Numbered from the stretch's first letter, positions 1-8,823 are shown. The stretch is DNA of 64,000 nt from Bhargavaea ullalensis (GCF_040545425.1 NZ_JBEPLW010000008.1); one strand, 5' to 3'. Numbers and translations are program-made. The notes: generated by a model not told the origin, from the sequence alone.

Positions 1-1
1 G

Positions 2-1246
2 ACAAAGGAAGAGTTGGACCGCGTGACCGACAAGCACCCGGTTATGGTCGTGCGCGCCTGCGGGCATATTTCGGCAGTCAACAGCAGGGCGCTTGAAATC
101 GGCGGTCTGGACAATGACTCCCCGGATCCAGAGGGCGGTTCCCTCGGAAGAACACCGAAAGGGGAACTGGACGGGCGGCTTATCGAAACCGCCCATATGG
201 ATCTCTACCAGCTGGCGGCCCATACCCGGGATGAGATTCGAGAAGCCCACCGGGTCGCTTCCGAACATTTTGCTGAGTATGGAATCACCGCCATACATGA
301 CGCGACCGGCTATGGCATCGAGAACGTCGAAGCGCTCCGTGAAGATGCCGAGGGCGGCGTCATCTCCCAGCGGGTGTACGCAATGGTGGGTGCCCTGAAC
401 AAACCGGACGAAGTGGTGAAGCATTATCTTTCCCGTGACATCCGGACCGGCGATGGCAATGAACGCTTCAAATATGGACCCGTCAAAGTCTTCCTCGACG
501 GATCCAGCAGCGGCCCGACGGTCTGGACAACGGAGCCGTACACGAGCGACCCTGAAAATTATGGTGTCCATTATCTCTCCCAAGATGAACTGGACGAGCT
601 CTTCATTCCCGCACATGAGAAGGGATGGCAGCTGACTGCCCACGCCCAGGGCGATGCGGCCATCGACCAGCTTCTCAACACGATCGACAAGGCGTTGGCC
701 CTGCATCCGAGGGAAGATTCCCGCCACCGGATCGAGCACGCCGGCCTTGCCAGGAAAGACCAGGTCGACCGGATGAAGCAGCTTGGGGCCGTCCCGACTC
801 CGAACCCGGCATTCTTTCATGAGTACGGGGACGGCTATGTGAAAAACTATGGAAAGCGGGCGGAGGGGATGTATCCGCTGGCCAGCTACCGGGATGCCGG
901 TGTCACCGCTACACTGACCGCCGACTGCCCAGTGACTGACTTCAATCCATTCCGCGGCATCCACAGTGCCATGACAAGAAGATCCCCGTCCGGAAAAGTC
1001 GTCGGCGGGGCGGAATGCATCGGCTTGTTGGAAGCGATCCGTTGCTGTACGATCAACGCGGCGTACAGCGGATTCAGCGAGACGGAGACCGGCTCCATCG
1101 AACCGGGGAAGTTTGCAGACCTTACCATCCTCGACCGCTCCCTCATCAATGCTGATGTGGAAGAGATTCCGGAAATCCGAGTTGACCGCACCGTCATCGG
1201 CGGAGAAACGGTGTTTGAGCGGGCAAAGGCAGTGGTGCAGCCGTGA
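2..1246 (+). CDS. Amidohydrolase family protein (YtcJ/AepA-like), 5' end outside window
   Basis: A metal-dependent amidohydrolase of the amidohydrolase-3 (YtcJ-like) type. The open frame runs in from the left edge, so the N-terminus, including the first HxH metal motif, is missing. Visible family features are GHISAVNS near the start of the fragment, TAHAQGDAAID, RHRIEHAGL (metal-binding His of the barrel) and the late TADCPVTDFNPF segment. The family hydrolyses amide or ester bonds; the substrate cannot be told from sequence. Its stop codon overlaps the GTG start of the next gene by four bases, so the two are translationally coupled and probably act on the same compound. Confident about family, not about substrate. 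Confidence 0.85.
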   Translation, partial: TKEELDRVTDKHPVMVVRACGHISAVNSRALEIGGLDNDSPDPEGGSLGRTPKGELDGRLIETAHMDLYQLAAHTRDEIREAHRVASEHFAEYGITAIHDATGYGIENVEALREDAEGGVISQRVYAMVGALNKPDEVVKHYLSRDIRTGDGNERFKYGPVKVFLDGSSSGPTVWTTEPYTSDPENYGVHYLSQDELDELFIPAHEKGWQLTAHAQGDAAIDQLLNTIDKALALHPREDSRHRIEHAGLARKDQVDRMKQLGAVPTPNPAFFHEYGDGYVKNYGKRAEGMYPLASYRDAGVTATLTADCPVTDFNPFRGIHSAMTRRSPSGKVVGGAECIGLLEAIRCCTINAAYSGFSETETGSIEPGKFADLTILDRSLINADVEEIPEIRVDRTVIGGETVFERAKAVVQP

Positions 1247-2295
1247 GCCGGGTCCGAGAATTGAAAGGATTGACTGCATCGGGCTCTCCCTATGAAATCG
1301 GCCGTACACACGGCTCGGAAGGAAAAGAAGAAATACACAATAGTCTTTCCACCTATGAGTCCCTGTTCAAAGGATACGCGGGCCTGACATGGAAGCAGGC
1401 GTGCGAGAAGGCACTCCTGCACGAAAGCGCGATTGAACGCTTCCGGCCTCAATATATCGAGGAGATGCGGGGAGTTGCGGACGGGGCCGGAGTGACCTAC
1501 GAGGATATCTTAAGCTTGAATGCCCGCAGTGAAATTGCACTGACCGCCATTCCCGATGGATGCACGTCATTTGCGGTGGAAGTCGGCGGAAACACGTTCC
1601 TGGGCCAGAACTGGGACTGGAAAGAGAGCCAGAGCAGTTCGTTGTTAAGGCTTGAGATCCGCCAGACGGGAAAGCCGGATATTCAAATGGTGACCGAAGG
1701 CGGCATCATCGGGAAGATCGGAAGCAACAGTGCGGGGGTCGGCGTCTGTCTCAACGCCTTGCTCTCCCGCTCGTGGAGTCCGGACATTCCGATCCATCTT
1801 GGCCTTCGTGCGGTGCTCGAATCTGAAAGTTTTTCCGGGGCAGTTGAAGTTGTCACGAAAAACCGGATGGCCTCCCCTGCCCATTTTCTCATCGCCTCGG
1901 GAGACGGTCAGATGGCGGGGATGGAAGTATCCCCGGTCGGCACGGCGGCAATCGAAATGGAAGATCGAATGGTCGTTCATACGAACCATCTTTGTGATCC
2001 TGTTTTGAAGGACCGGATCAATGACACGGTGAAGCCGGACTCGCCGATCCGGCTTGAACGGATCGGAAAGCTGATCGGCGAGATGAAAAAAGACGGGGAT
2101 ATTGATGACTTCTTCTCCATTCTTTCCGATCATCACAACTACCCGGATTCCATCTGCCGGCACTCAAACCCGGCTCATGCGCCGCATGAACAGATGGAAA
2201 CGATCTTCAGTATCGTCATGAACCTTTCAAAACGGGACCAGGAAGTCCGGTTGGGGACGCCCTGCAAGGCAAAAACCGGTTTAGCGACAAGCTAA
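1243..2295 (+). CDS. C45 family autoproteolytic acyltransferase/hydrolase
   Basis: An Ntn-hydrolase of the peptidase C45 family (acyl-CoA:6-aminopenicillanate acyltransferase type), 350 aa. The expected N-terminal nucleophile lies in DGCTSFAV near residue 107; cleavage before this Cys would give a short alpha and a long beta subunit. GQNWDW follows, as in other family members. Members cleave or form amide bonds of N-acyl compounds, and no secretion signal is seen. The GTG start overlaps the preceding stop (GTGA), indicating coupling with the amidohydrolase. The pair lies just upstream of the PanF-like operon but is separated from it by a hairpin and a new promoter. A role in releasing N-acyl amino acids or pantetheine-like amides is only a guess. 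Confidence 0.85.
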   Translation: MSRVRELKGLTASGSPYEIGRTHGSEGKEEIHNSLSTYESLFKGYAGLTWKQACEKALLHESAIERFRPQYIEEMRGVADGAGVTYEDILSLNARSEIALTAIPDGCTSFAVEVGGNTFLGQNWDWKESQSSSLLRLEIRQTGKPDIQMVTEGGIIGKIGSNSAGVGVCLNALLSRSWSPDIPIHLGLRAVLESESFSGAVEVVTKNRMASPAHFLIASGDGQMAGMEVSPVGTAAIEMEDRMVVHTNHLCDPVLKDRINDTVKPDSPIRLERIGKLIGEMKKDGDIDDFFSILSDHHNYPDSICRHSNPAHAPHEQMETIFSIVMNLSKRDQEVRLGTPCKAKTGLATS

Positions 2296-2300
2296 ACCGG
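2276..2300 (+). terminator. Hairpin at the end of the C45 gene
   Basis: A perfect 10-bp inverted repeat (CCGGTTTAGC, loop GACAA, GCTAAACCGG) spans the C45 stop codon. No T-run follows, so it may stabilise the 3' end or only partly stop transcription. Confidence 0.45.
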
Positions 2301-2328
2301 CATTTGCCGTGAAGGAAGAACAGAGAGA

Positions 2329-2358
2329 GCTTGTTTTCTGTATAATTAGTAAACAAGC
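2329..2358 (+). promoter_or_regulatory. Candidate promoter with palindromic operator before the panF-like operon
   Basis: A consensus -10 box TATAAT at 2341-2346 lies inside the inverted repeat GCTTGTTT-N14-AAACAAGC (2329-2336 and 2351-2358). A dyad centred on the -10 box is the usual layout of a repressor site. The -35 region is weak. The regulator is not identifiable. Confidence 0.5.
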
Positions 2359-2392
2359 AAGCAATCAAGTGTAAAAAGTGGGGGAGGACATC

Positions 2393-2671
2393 ATGGAAAA
2401 TAAAAAAGAAACAGACTGGCGGTTCAAGGTCGCGAACCGGGAGGCGCTCATCGGCTGTGCACTCGCGCTGGCGAACTTCATCTGGTGGTTCGGCTTCGCC
2501 TACGGGATGGGGTCGCGTCCCGTGGAAGAGTACAAGTACATAATGGGCCTGCCGGACTGGTTTTTCATCAGCTGTGTGCTCGGGTTCCTCCTGATCACCG
2601 TTGCGGTCATCATCGTCGTGAAGTTTTTCTTCACCGAAGTGCCGTTTGAGGAAGAGGAGGAGATCCGATGA
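2393..2671 (+). CDS. DUF997 (YhdT-type) small membrane protein
   Basis: A 92-residue protein with two membrane segments (about residues 18-40 and 55-80) and an acidic tail. It resembles the YhdT/DUF997 family, whose gene sits directly before panF in many bacteria, as here. The ATG at 2393 was chosen because a strong GGGGGAGGA site lies just before it; an in-frame GTG at 2378 lies upstream of that site and is unlikely. The stop overlaps the ATG of the symporter (ATGA). Small proteins placed like this often serve as accessory subunits of SSS-family transporters. The exact role of this family is not known to me. Confidence 0.8.
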   Translation: MENKKETDWRFKVANREALIGCALALANFIWWFGFAYGMGSRPVEEYKYIMGLPDWFFISCVLGFLLITVAVIIVVKFFFTEVPFEEEEEIR

Positions 2672-4143
2672 ACTGGGAAGTCATTATTCCGCTGCTTGTG
2701 TTCCTCGTCATCATTTTCTTCATCGGCATCTGGTCAAGCCGCAAGGGGGCGAAGGTCGAAGAGGGCGGATTCCTGAAAGACTACTTCCTCGGCGGCCGCG
2801 AGCTCGGCGGGTTCGTGCTCGCGATGACGATGGTCGCGACGTACGGCAGTGCTTCAAGTTTCCTCGGCGGCCCGGGGACGGCCTACACGATGGGCTTCGG
2901 CTGGGTGCTGCTCGCGATGAGCCAGGTCGTGACCGGCTACTTCGTCCTCATGATCCTCGGGAAGAAGTTTGCGATCATGGCGCGGCGCTATGATGCGCTG
3001 ACACTCGTCGATTTCCTGAAGGCCCGGTATAAAAGCGCGCCGGTCGTCATCCTGTCGGCCGCGGCGATCATCATCTTCCTGTTCTCCGCGATGGCGGCGC
3101 AGTGGATCGGGGGAGCCCGCCTCGTCGAATCGCTCACCGGGATGAGCTATCACACGGCGCTGTTCATCTTCGCCGTCTCGGTGCTCGTCTATGTGACGAT
3201 CGGCGGATTCCGGGCGGTTGCCGTGACGGACGCCGTACAGGGGGCCGTCATGGTCGTCGGGACGCTCGTCCTGCTCATTGGCGTCATCATCGCGGGCGGC
3301 GGCGTATCGAACATCATCGGCGATCTCATCAATGAAAACCCGAACCTCGTCACGCCGTTCGGCTCGGACGGCGGCCTGTCGAAGGCATACGTATCGTCGT
3401 TCTGGATCCTTGTCGGCGTCGGGGTCGTCGGGCTGCCGCAGATTGCGGTCCGCTCGATGTCATACAAAAACTCCCGCTCGATGCACCGCGCACTCATCAT
3501 CGGAACGGTCGTCACGGGCGTGATCATGCTGAACATGCACTTGATCGGCGTGTTCGCCCGTCCGATCCTGCCGGGCATCGACGTCGGCGACAAAGTCATC
3601 CCGCTCATCTCGATGGAAGTGCTGCCGGCGTGGCTTGCGGGCATCGTGCTCGCCGCCCCGATGGCCGCCATCATGTCGACGGTCGACTCGCTGCTCATCT
3701 TGGTTTCGTCGACCGTCGTGAAAGACGTCTACCTGAACTACATCAAGCCGGACGCTTCGATCAAGGCGATCAAGCGGGCGAGCTTCGGCGTGACGGCCGT
3801 GCTCGGCGTCATCGTCTACATCCTGGCGCTCGACCCGCCTGACCTGCTCATCTTCCTGAATCTGTTCGCGTTCGGCGGACTGGAAGCGGCGTTCATCTGG
3901 CCGATCGTCCTCGGACTCTACTGGAAATACGCCAATAAATACGGCGCGATCGCCTCCATGATCGCCGGCATCGGCAGCTACATCGCGATCCATTTCTACA
4001 ACGAAGCGAACGGCAACCTGTTCGGCGTGCATACAGTCACACTGCCGGTCGTCTTGTCGCTCGTCGCGTTTATCGTCTTCAGCCTGCTCATGAAACAGGA
4101 AGCGTATGACTATGACCGCATCGGGAAAGGGGAAATTGCATGA
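2668..4143 (+). CDS. panF: Sodium/pantothenate symporter, PanF-like
   Basis: A 491-residue solute:sodium symporter (SSS family) with about 13 membrane segments. Several stretches match the PanF branch closely, including FLGGPGTAYTMGFGWVLLAM, the GGARL segment, GLPQIAVRSMSYK, LAAPMAAIMSTVDS and FGGLEAAFIWPIVLGLYW. It should import pantothenate with Na+. The preceding DUF997 gene is the usual partner of panF, which strengthens the call. It overlaps the M20 hydrolase start by four bases and leads a run of catabolic enzymes. This suggests uptake for use as a carbon or nitrogen source rather than vitamin scavenging alone. A related carboxylate substrate cannot be excluded. Confidence 0.85.
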   Translation: MNWEVIIPLLVFLVIIFFIGIWSSRKGAKVEEGGFLKDYFLGGRELGGFVLAMTMVATYGSASSFLGGPGTAYTMGFGWVLLAMSQVVTGYFVLMILGKKFAIMARRYDALTLVDFLKARYKSAPVVILSAAAIIIFLFSAMAAQWIGGARLVESLTGMSYHTALFIFAVSVLVYVTIGGFRAVAVTDAVQGAVMVVGTLVLLIGVIIAGGGVSNIIGDLINENPNLVTPFGSDGGLSKAYVSSFWILVGVGVVGLPQIAVRSMSYKNSRSMHRALIIGTVVTGVIMLNMHLIGVFARPILPGIDVGDKVIPLISMEVLPAWLAGIVLAAPMAAIMSTVDSLLILVSSTVVKDVYLNYIKPDASIKAIKRASFGVTAVLGVIVYILALDPPDLLIFLNLFAFGGLEAAFIWPIVLGLYWKYANKYGAIASMIAGIGSYIAIHFYNEANGNLFGVHTVTLPVVLSLVAFIVFSLLMKQEAYDYDRIGKGEIA

Positions 4144-5378
4144 AAACAGATATCCAGCATCCATCGTACCAGCGGGACCGCGAAGCGGTGATTCGGCTCA
4201 CACAGGAGCTCGTCCGGATCGACAGCGTCTATCGCGGCGAAGAAGTGCCGGGGGCGAATGAAGAAAAGGTGGCCCACTATGTGGCTGATGTGCTTCGTTC
4301 CTACGGAATTGAAACGCATGTCGAGGAAGTCGTGCCCGGCCGGCCGAACGTGATCGGCGTCGTGGATTCCGGCAAGCCGGGCCCCGTGCTCCTGTTTGAA
4401 GGACATACCGATGTCGTCACGGAAGGCAACCGTGAAGCATGGACGCATGATCCGTTCGGTGCGGAGATCATCGACGGGCGCATGTACGGCCGCGGCACGA
4501 ACGACACGAAAGGGAACCTGTCCTGCATGATCACGGCGGTCCATTCGCTGCTTCAGGACAAGGAAGACTTCCGCGGCAAGATCATCCTCTGCATCCCGTG
4601 CGACGAGGAAGGCATGATGATCGGCATCAAAGACTTCATCAAGAAAGGCTGGGCGGACGGCGTCGACGGCGCGATCATCTGCGAGCCGGAAGAAAACAAC
4701 GTGTGCATCGCTCAGCGCGGCGCGATGCGCATCCAGGTCGACATCTACGGCAAGATGGCCCACGGCGCGATCTCCTGGAGCGGCATCAACCCGAACTGGC
4801 GGATGGCCCGGCTCATCGTCGAACTTGAAAAACTCGAGAAGGAAGAACAGGAGCGGCTCGGCGAAGACCCGTATTTGAAATGGCCGTCGATCACGCCGAC
4901 GATCCTGCAGGCGCCCGTCAAAGGCGACGCGCAGATCAACGTCATCCCGGACCACTGCCGGATGACGCTCGACATCCGGACAGTGCCCGCGCAGGACCAC
5001 GGAGAGCTCCGCAGCAAGATCGACCGGATCATCGAGAAGCTGAAGGCCGATGACCCTGACTTCAACTGCGAACTCACCCTGCTCGACGACCGCCCGCCGA
5101 CCGCGACGGACAAAGACGAGCCGGTCGTCCGGGCGATCTGGGAAGCCGTCAAGCAGGTCACCGGCAAAGAACCGATCTACAACGGTGTCCCGGGCGCAAC
5201 CGACGGGACATTCCTCCACGTCCACGGCGTCCCGATCGTCACGATCGGCGCCGGCGACCGGGACATCCCGCACCAGATCGACGAATACGTCGACATCGAG
5301 GAACTCGCCGAGACGACCGCGATCTACCGCGACGCGGCGCTCCGCTTCCTGAACGGGGAGGTGCGCAAGGATGGCTGA
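4140..5378 (+). CDS. M20 family metallohydrolase (ArgE/DapE-like deacylase), candidate pantothenate hydrolase
   Basis: A 412-residue zinc amidohydrolase of the ArgE/DapE/carboxypeptidase G2 group. Metal and catalytic motifs are present in order: EGHTDVV (first His and Asp), GRGTNDTKGN (bridging Asp), CDEEG (catalytic Glu and metal Glu), and a late metal His near GAGDRDIPHQIDE. The dimerisation or lid domain lies between about residues 190 and 310. The family removes acyl groups from amino acids. Pantothenate is N-pantoyl-beta-alanine, so an M20 enzyme beside PanF is a reasonable pantothenase (EC 3.5.1.22) candidate; that is inference from context. It overlaps both neighbours, showing tight translational coupling. 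Confidence 0.85.
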   Translation: MKTDIQHPSYQRDREAVIRLTQELVRIDSVYRGEEVPGANEEKVAHYVADVLRSYGIETHVEEVVPGRPNVIGVVDSGKPGPVLLFEGHTDVVTEGNREAWTHDPFGAEIIDGRMYGRGTNDTKGNLSCMITAVHSLLQDKEDFRGKIILCIPCDEEGMMIGIKDFIKKGWADGVDGAIICEPEENNVCIAQRGAMRIQVDIYGKMAHGAISWSGINPNWRMARLIVELEKLEKEEQERLGEDPYLKWPSITPTILQAPVKGDAQINVIPDHCRMTLDIRTVPAQDHGELRSKIDRIIEKLKADDPDFNCELTLLDDRPPTATDKDEPVVRAIWEAVKQVTGKEPIYNGVPGATDGTFLHVHGVPIVTIGAGDRDIPHQIDEYVDIEELAETTAIYRDAALRFLNGEVRKDG

Positions 5379-6456
5379 CTATAAAATCGCGGTCATCGCA
5401 GGTGATGGCATCGGGCCGGAAGTGATGGGAGAGGCGCTGCAAGTTTTGCGGGCGGCAGAAGAGTCGGAAGGATTCTCGCTCCAAATCGAGGAATTCCCGT
5501 GGAACTCGGAGTACTGGCTGGAGCACGGACGCATGATGCCCGAAGACGGACTGGAACAGCTGCGCTCGTTTGACGCGATTCTGTTCGGCGCAATCGGAGA
5601 TGCCCGCGTGCCGGACGACATCACGATCTGGGAACTCATCATGCCGATCCGCAAAGGGTTCCATCAATATGTGAACTTCCGGCCGGTCAAATCGCTTCCG
5701 GGCATCCAGACGCCGCTCGCAAACGGTGACGGCATCGACTTCGTCATCTTCCGGGAAAACGCAGAAGGCGAATACTCCGACAGCGGCGGCCGGCTGTACG
5801 CCGGGCAGGAAGGCGAAATGGCCGTCCAGAACACGATCATGACACGCGCGGGCATCGAGCGCATCACAAGGGCCGCCTGCCGGTATGCAGAAGAGAACGG
5901 ACGGACGAAAATCACGAGCGCGACCAAGTCGAACGCCGTGATCCATGCGAATAAACTATGGGACGAGCATGTGCAGCGGGTCGTATCAGAAGAGTTCGGC
6001 GACCTGGAATTCGAGCAGTACTACGTCGACGCGCTCGCCGCTTACTTCGTCCAGCGGCCGCAGTCGTTTGACGTCGTGCTCGCGTCAAACCTGTTCGGCG
6101 ACATCCTGTCCGACCTTGGCTCCGGCCTCGTCGGCGGGCTCGGCCTCTCGCCGTCCGGCAACATCAACCCGGAAAAAGACTACCCGTCGATGTTCGAGCC
6201 CGTCCACGGATCGGCACCGGACATCGCAGGCAAAGGCATCGCCAACCCGGTCGCACAAATCTGGTCCACGGCGCTCATGCTCGAGCATCTCGGCGAAAAG
6301 CGGGCGGCCGAGCGGATCGTTGGCGCGATCGAAGAAGTGCTCGCGAAAGGGAAAGTGAGGACCCGCGACATCGGCGGGGAAGCGACGACGATCGAGATGG
6401 GCGGCGCGATACTCGAAGCATTCAATAAGCAGGAAAGTGCGGTGACGGAAGGATGA
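5371..6456 (+). CDS. Isocitrate/isopropylmalate-type dehydrogenase, D-malate/tartrate dehydrogenase group
   Basis: A 361-residue NAD(P)-dependent beta-decarboxylating dehydrogenase. GDGIGPEV at the N-terminus, FRENAEGEYSD (the tartrate/D-malate branch signature), TKSNAV, the metal-binding Asp residues in NLFGDILSDLGSG, and FEPVHGSAPDIAGKG all fit. The family oxidises and decarboxylates 2-hydroxy-dicarboxylates. In this operon the fitting substrate is 3,3-dimethylmalate, giving 2-oxoisovalerate (EC 1.1.1.84), but D-malate is the safer biochemical default. The ATG overlaps the preceding gene by eight bases, with a GGGGAGG site inside that gene. Confidence 0.85.
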   Translation: MADYKIAVIAGDGIGPEVMGEALQVLRAAEESEGFSLQIEEFPWNSEYWLEHGRMMPEDGLEQLRSFDAILFGAIGDARVPDDITIWELIMPIRKGFHQYVNFRPVKSLPGIQTPLANGDGIDFVIFRENAEGEYSDSGGRLYAGQEGEMAVQNTIMTRAGIERITRAACRYAEENGRTKITSATKSNAVIHANKLWDEHVQRVVSEEFGDLEFEQYYVDALAAYFVQRPQSFDVVLASNLFGDILSDLGSGLVGGLGLSPSGNINPEKDYPSMFEPVHGSAPDIAGKGIANPVAQIWSTALMLEHLGEKRAAERIVGAIEEVLAKGKVRTRDIGGEATTIEMGGAILEAFNKQESAVTEG

Positions 6457-7208
6457 GCGGCATGCGGATGGAAGGAAAAACAGTGATCGTAACAGGCGCA
6501 GGCGGCGGCATGGGACAGGCCATCGTCCAAAAGCTGATCGATGAAGGCGCAACGGTCGGCGGCATCGACCTGAAAGAAGAAGCGATGGAAGGGCTGAACC
6601 ACGACCGGTTCACGGCGTTCGCCGCGGATATTCTCGATGAAGAAGCGATCGCCGGCGTGTTCCGCGATATGAATGAAAAAACAGGCCGGATCGACGGACT
6701 CGTCGGCGCGGCAGGCATCGCACAGGCCGCCGCCCCGATCACCGATGTCTCGCTGGAACAATGGCACCGGCTGATCAACATCAACGCGACGAGCCTGTTC
6801 ATCACCTCCCGTGAAGCGGCACGCTACATGAAGCCGGCAGGAAAAGGCTCGATCATCACGATCGGCTCCGTCTCGGTCACGCGACCGCGACCCGGCCTGC
6901 AGGCGTATATCGCGTCCAAAGGAGCGGCCGAAAGCTTCACAAGGGGGCTCGCCATCGAACTCGCGGAAGCAGGCGTCCGCGTGAACACGATCCATCCGGG
7001 GCCGGCGGACACGGGCATGCTGAGCCAGTTCACCGCAGAAGGCGCCGACTCCGAAGAGGCACGCAGGGAAATCTTCGAAAGCAGCGTTCCGCTCGGACGG
7101 CTCATCCAGCCCGACGACATCGCGGGCGGCGTGCTGTACTTGCTGTCGGACGATGCCTCGATGGTGACCGGTACGACGCTGCACATCGACGGCGGACGGG
7201 GACTGTAA
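6453..7208 (+). CDS. SDR family oxidoreductase, candidate pantoate 4-dehydrogenase
   Basis: A 251-residue classical short-chain dehydrogenase. The nucleotide-binding TGAGGGMG is at residues 14-21, the catalytic Ser is near 139, and the YIASK motif gives Tyr152 and Lys156. The C-terminal end GGRGL is typical. Asp39 after the second beta strand favours NAD over NADP. It oxidises an alcohol or reduces a ketone. From the operon, oxidation of pantoate C4 to the aldehyde (EC 1.1.1.106) fits well, because an aldehyde dehydrogenase follows. The ATG overlaps the previous stop (ATGA). The family is certain; the substrate is inferred. Confidence 0.85.
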   Translation: MSGMRMEGKTVIVTGAGGGMGQAIVQKLIDEGATVGGIDLKEEAMEGLNHDRFTAFAADILDEEAIAGVFRDMNEKTGRIDGLVGAAGIAQAAAPITDVSLEQWHRLININATSLFITSREAARYMKPAGKGSIITIGSVSVTRPRPGLQAYIASKGAAESFTRGLAIELAEAGVRVNTIHPGPADTGMLSQFTAEGADSEEARREIFESSVPLGRLIQPDDIAGGVLYLLSDDASMVTGTTLHIDGGRGL

Positions 7209-7215
7209 AAGCAAG

Positions 7216-7242
7216 CGCGCCTTCAGGGGAGGGCGCGTTTTT
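7216..7242 (+). terminator. Hairpin with T-run between SDR and ALDH genes
   Basis: A 9-bp stem rich in GC (CGCGCC paired with GGCGCG, plus further pairs) with a four-base loop and five T residues. It sits inside the operon and could lower expression of the aldehyde dehydrogenase relative to upstream genes. Confidence 0.6.
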
Positions 7243-7269
7243 CATACATACACGAAAGGGGACAGTGAA

Positions 7270-8715
7270 ATGAAGAAGATTCAAATGCTGATCGGCGGCC
7301 GGTGGGTCGGAGGAGAGGGAGACGAATGGCTTCCGGTGCATGATCCGTCCGACGGTACGCAAATCGCCGAGATCATCAATGGAACCGATGCCCATGTGGA
7401 TGAAGCGGTGCGCGCGGCGGAGGCCGCCTTTGAAAGCGAAGAGTGGCGGGCGTGGAAACCGCATGAGCGGGGGAACCTGCTTATTGAGCTCGCCCGCCAC
7501 ATCCGGGAGAACGCCGAACACTTCGCGGAACTTGAATGCCGGGATGTCGGCAAGCCTCTCACTCAGGCCCGGGCAGATGCAGAAGCGGCCGCACGCTATT
7601 TCGAGTTTTACGGCGGAGCGGCCGACAAGGCCATGGGCGACACGATTCCGATCGAGGACGGCCTCCTGAACGCAACAGTGCTCGAGCCGGCCGGCGTTAC
7701 CGCGCACATCGTCCCGTGGAACTACCCGCTCCAGATCATTGCACGCAGTGTAGGAGCAGCCATTGCGACCGGCAATTCGGTCGTCGTGAAGAGTGCGGAA
7801 GACACGCCGATGACCGCCCATGCGCTGACGGAATGGTTCGCGAACAGCGGACTGCCGGCGGGGATCTTCAACCATGTGACGGGGCTCGGTTCCGGAGCGG
7901 GCGCGGCGCTTTCCGCCCATCCGAACATCAACCACGTCACCTTCACCGGTTCCGTCCCGACCGGCATTGCCGTCATGCAGGCCGCTGCGAAAAACGTCGT
8001 GCCGGTCACACTCGAACTCGGCGGCAAGTCCCCGAACATCGTCTTTGCGGATGCGGATGAAGAGAAGGCGCTCGACGGTGTGGTCCGGGCCATCATCCAG
8101 AACGCCGGCCAGACATGCTCCGCCGGATCCCGGCTCCTCGTGGAAGAGCGCTATAAAGAGGAATTCCTCGGGAAGTTGAAAGAACGCTTTGACGCACTGG
8201 AAGTCGGACGCGGCATGGACGACAAAGACATCGGCCCGATCCTCAACAAGCGCCAGTTCGACGGCATCATGCGGCGGATCGACGAAGCAAAGAAACAAGG
8301 CAAACTGATCGCCGGCGGGGAAGAAGTGAAGGTCGACGGTGCGGACGGCGGCCACTACATCGCCCCGACGATCATCGATGGACTCGACCACAGCTGCGAC
8401 GTGGCCCAGGAAGAAATCTTTGGCCCGGTCCTCTCTGTCTTTACGTTCCGGACTCCGCAGGAAGCGATCGACCTCGCCAACTCCACCGACTACGGTCTCG
8501 TCGCCGGCGTCTGGACGAAAGACATCGACGTCGCCCACACCCTCGCCGCCCGCATCAAAGCCGGCCAGGTCTTCATCAACAACTACGGCGCCGGAGGCGG
8601 CATCCAGATGCCGTTCGGCGGATATAAGAAGAGCGGGATCGGGAGAGAGAAAGGGTTTATTGCACTGAGGAATTATGTGCAGGTGAAGAATATTGCGGTG
8701 AAGTTTGGGGTTTGA
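7270..8715 (+). CDS. Aldehyde dehydrogenase, candidate 4-dehydropantoate dehydrogenase
   Basis: A 481-residue NAD(P)-dependent aldehyde dehydrogenase resembling betaine-aldehyde and related dehydrogenases. Visible features are VPWNYPL near residue 152, the catalytic base Glu249 in LELGGKSP, the nucleophile Cys283 in NAGQTC, and the C-terminal MPFGGYKKSGIGRE. It oxidises an aldehyde to a free acid. Following the SDR and the malate-type dehydrogenase, it could convert 4-dehydropantoate to 3,3-dimethylmalate (EC 1.2.1.33). The ATG has an AAAGGGG site. Codon and base use match the rest of the GC-rich operon, and AT-rich DNA begins right after it. Confidence 0.85.
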   Translation: MKKIQMLIGGRWVGGEGDEWLPVHDPSDGTQIAEIINGTDAHVDEAVRAAEAAFESEEWRAWKPHERGNLLIELARHIRENAEHFAELECRDVGKPLTQARADAEAAARYFEFYGGAADKAMGDTIPIEDGLLNATVLEPAGVTAHIVPWNYPLQIIARSVGAAIATGNSVVVKSAEDTPMTAHALTEWFANSGLPAGIFNHVTGLGSGAGAALSAHPNINHVTFTGSVPTGIAVMQAAAKNVVPVTLELGGKSPNIVFADADEEKALDGVVRAIIQNAGQTCSAGSRLLVEERYKEEFLGKLKERFDALEVGRGMDDKDIGPILNKRQFDGIMRRIDEAKKQGKLIAGGEEVKVDGADGGHYIAPTIIDGLDHSCDVAQEEIFGPVLSVFTFRTPQEAIDLANSTDYGLVAGVWTKDIDVAHTLAARIKAGQVFINNYGAGGGIQMPFGGYKKSGIGREKGFIALRNYVQVKNIAVKFGV

Positions 8716-8790
8716 TATGAATCCAAAGTACAAACGAAACAGGGAAAAATATAGGATGAAATATTTTTTTATGTAAGGTATATTCGAAAG

Positions 8791-8823
8791 AAAGGTGACT
8801 AATCAAAAAGTCGCCTTTTTTTG
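8791..8823 (+). terminator. Rho-independent terminator after the panF-like operon
   Basis: Stem AAAGGTGACT paired with AGTCGCCTTT (one G-U pair) and an eight-base loop, followed by T residues. It ends the GC-rich operon and marks the left side of the AT-rich defence island. Confidence 0.85.

Noticed and set aside
2668..8715. Assignment of this operon to tartrate or D-malate use
   Set aside because: Would explain the malate-type dehydrogenase but not the PanF/DUF997 pair, the M20 amidase, or the alcohol-to-aldehyde-to-acid pair; kept only as the fallback for that one enzyme.
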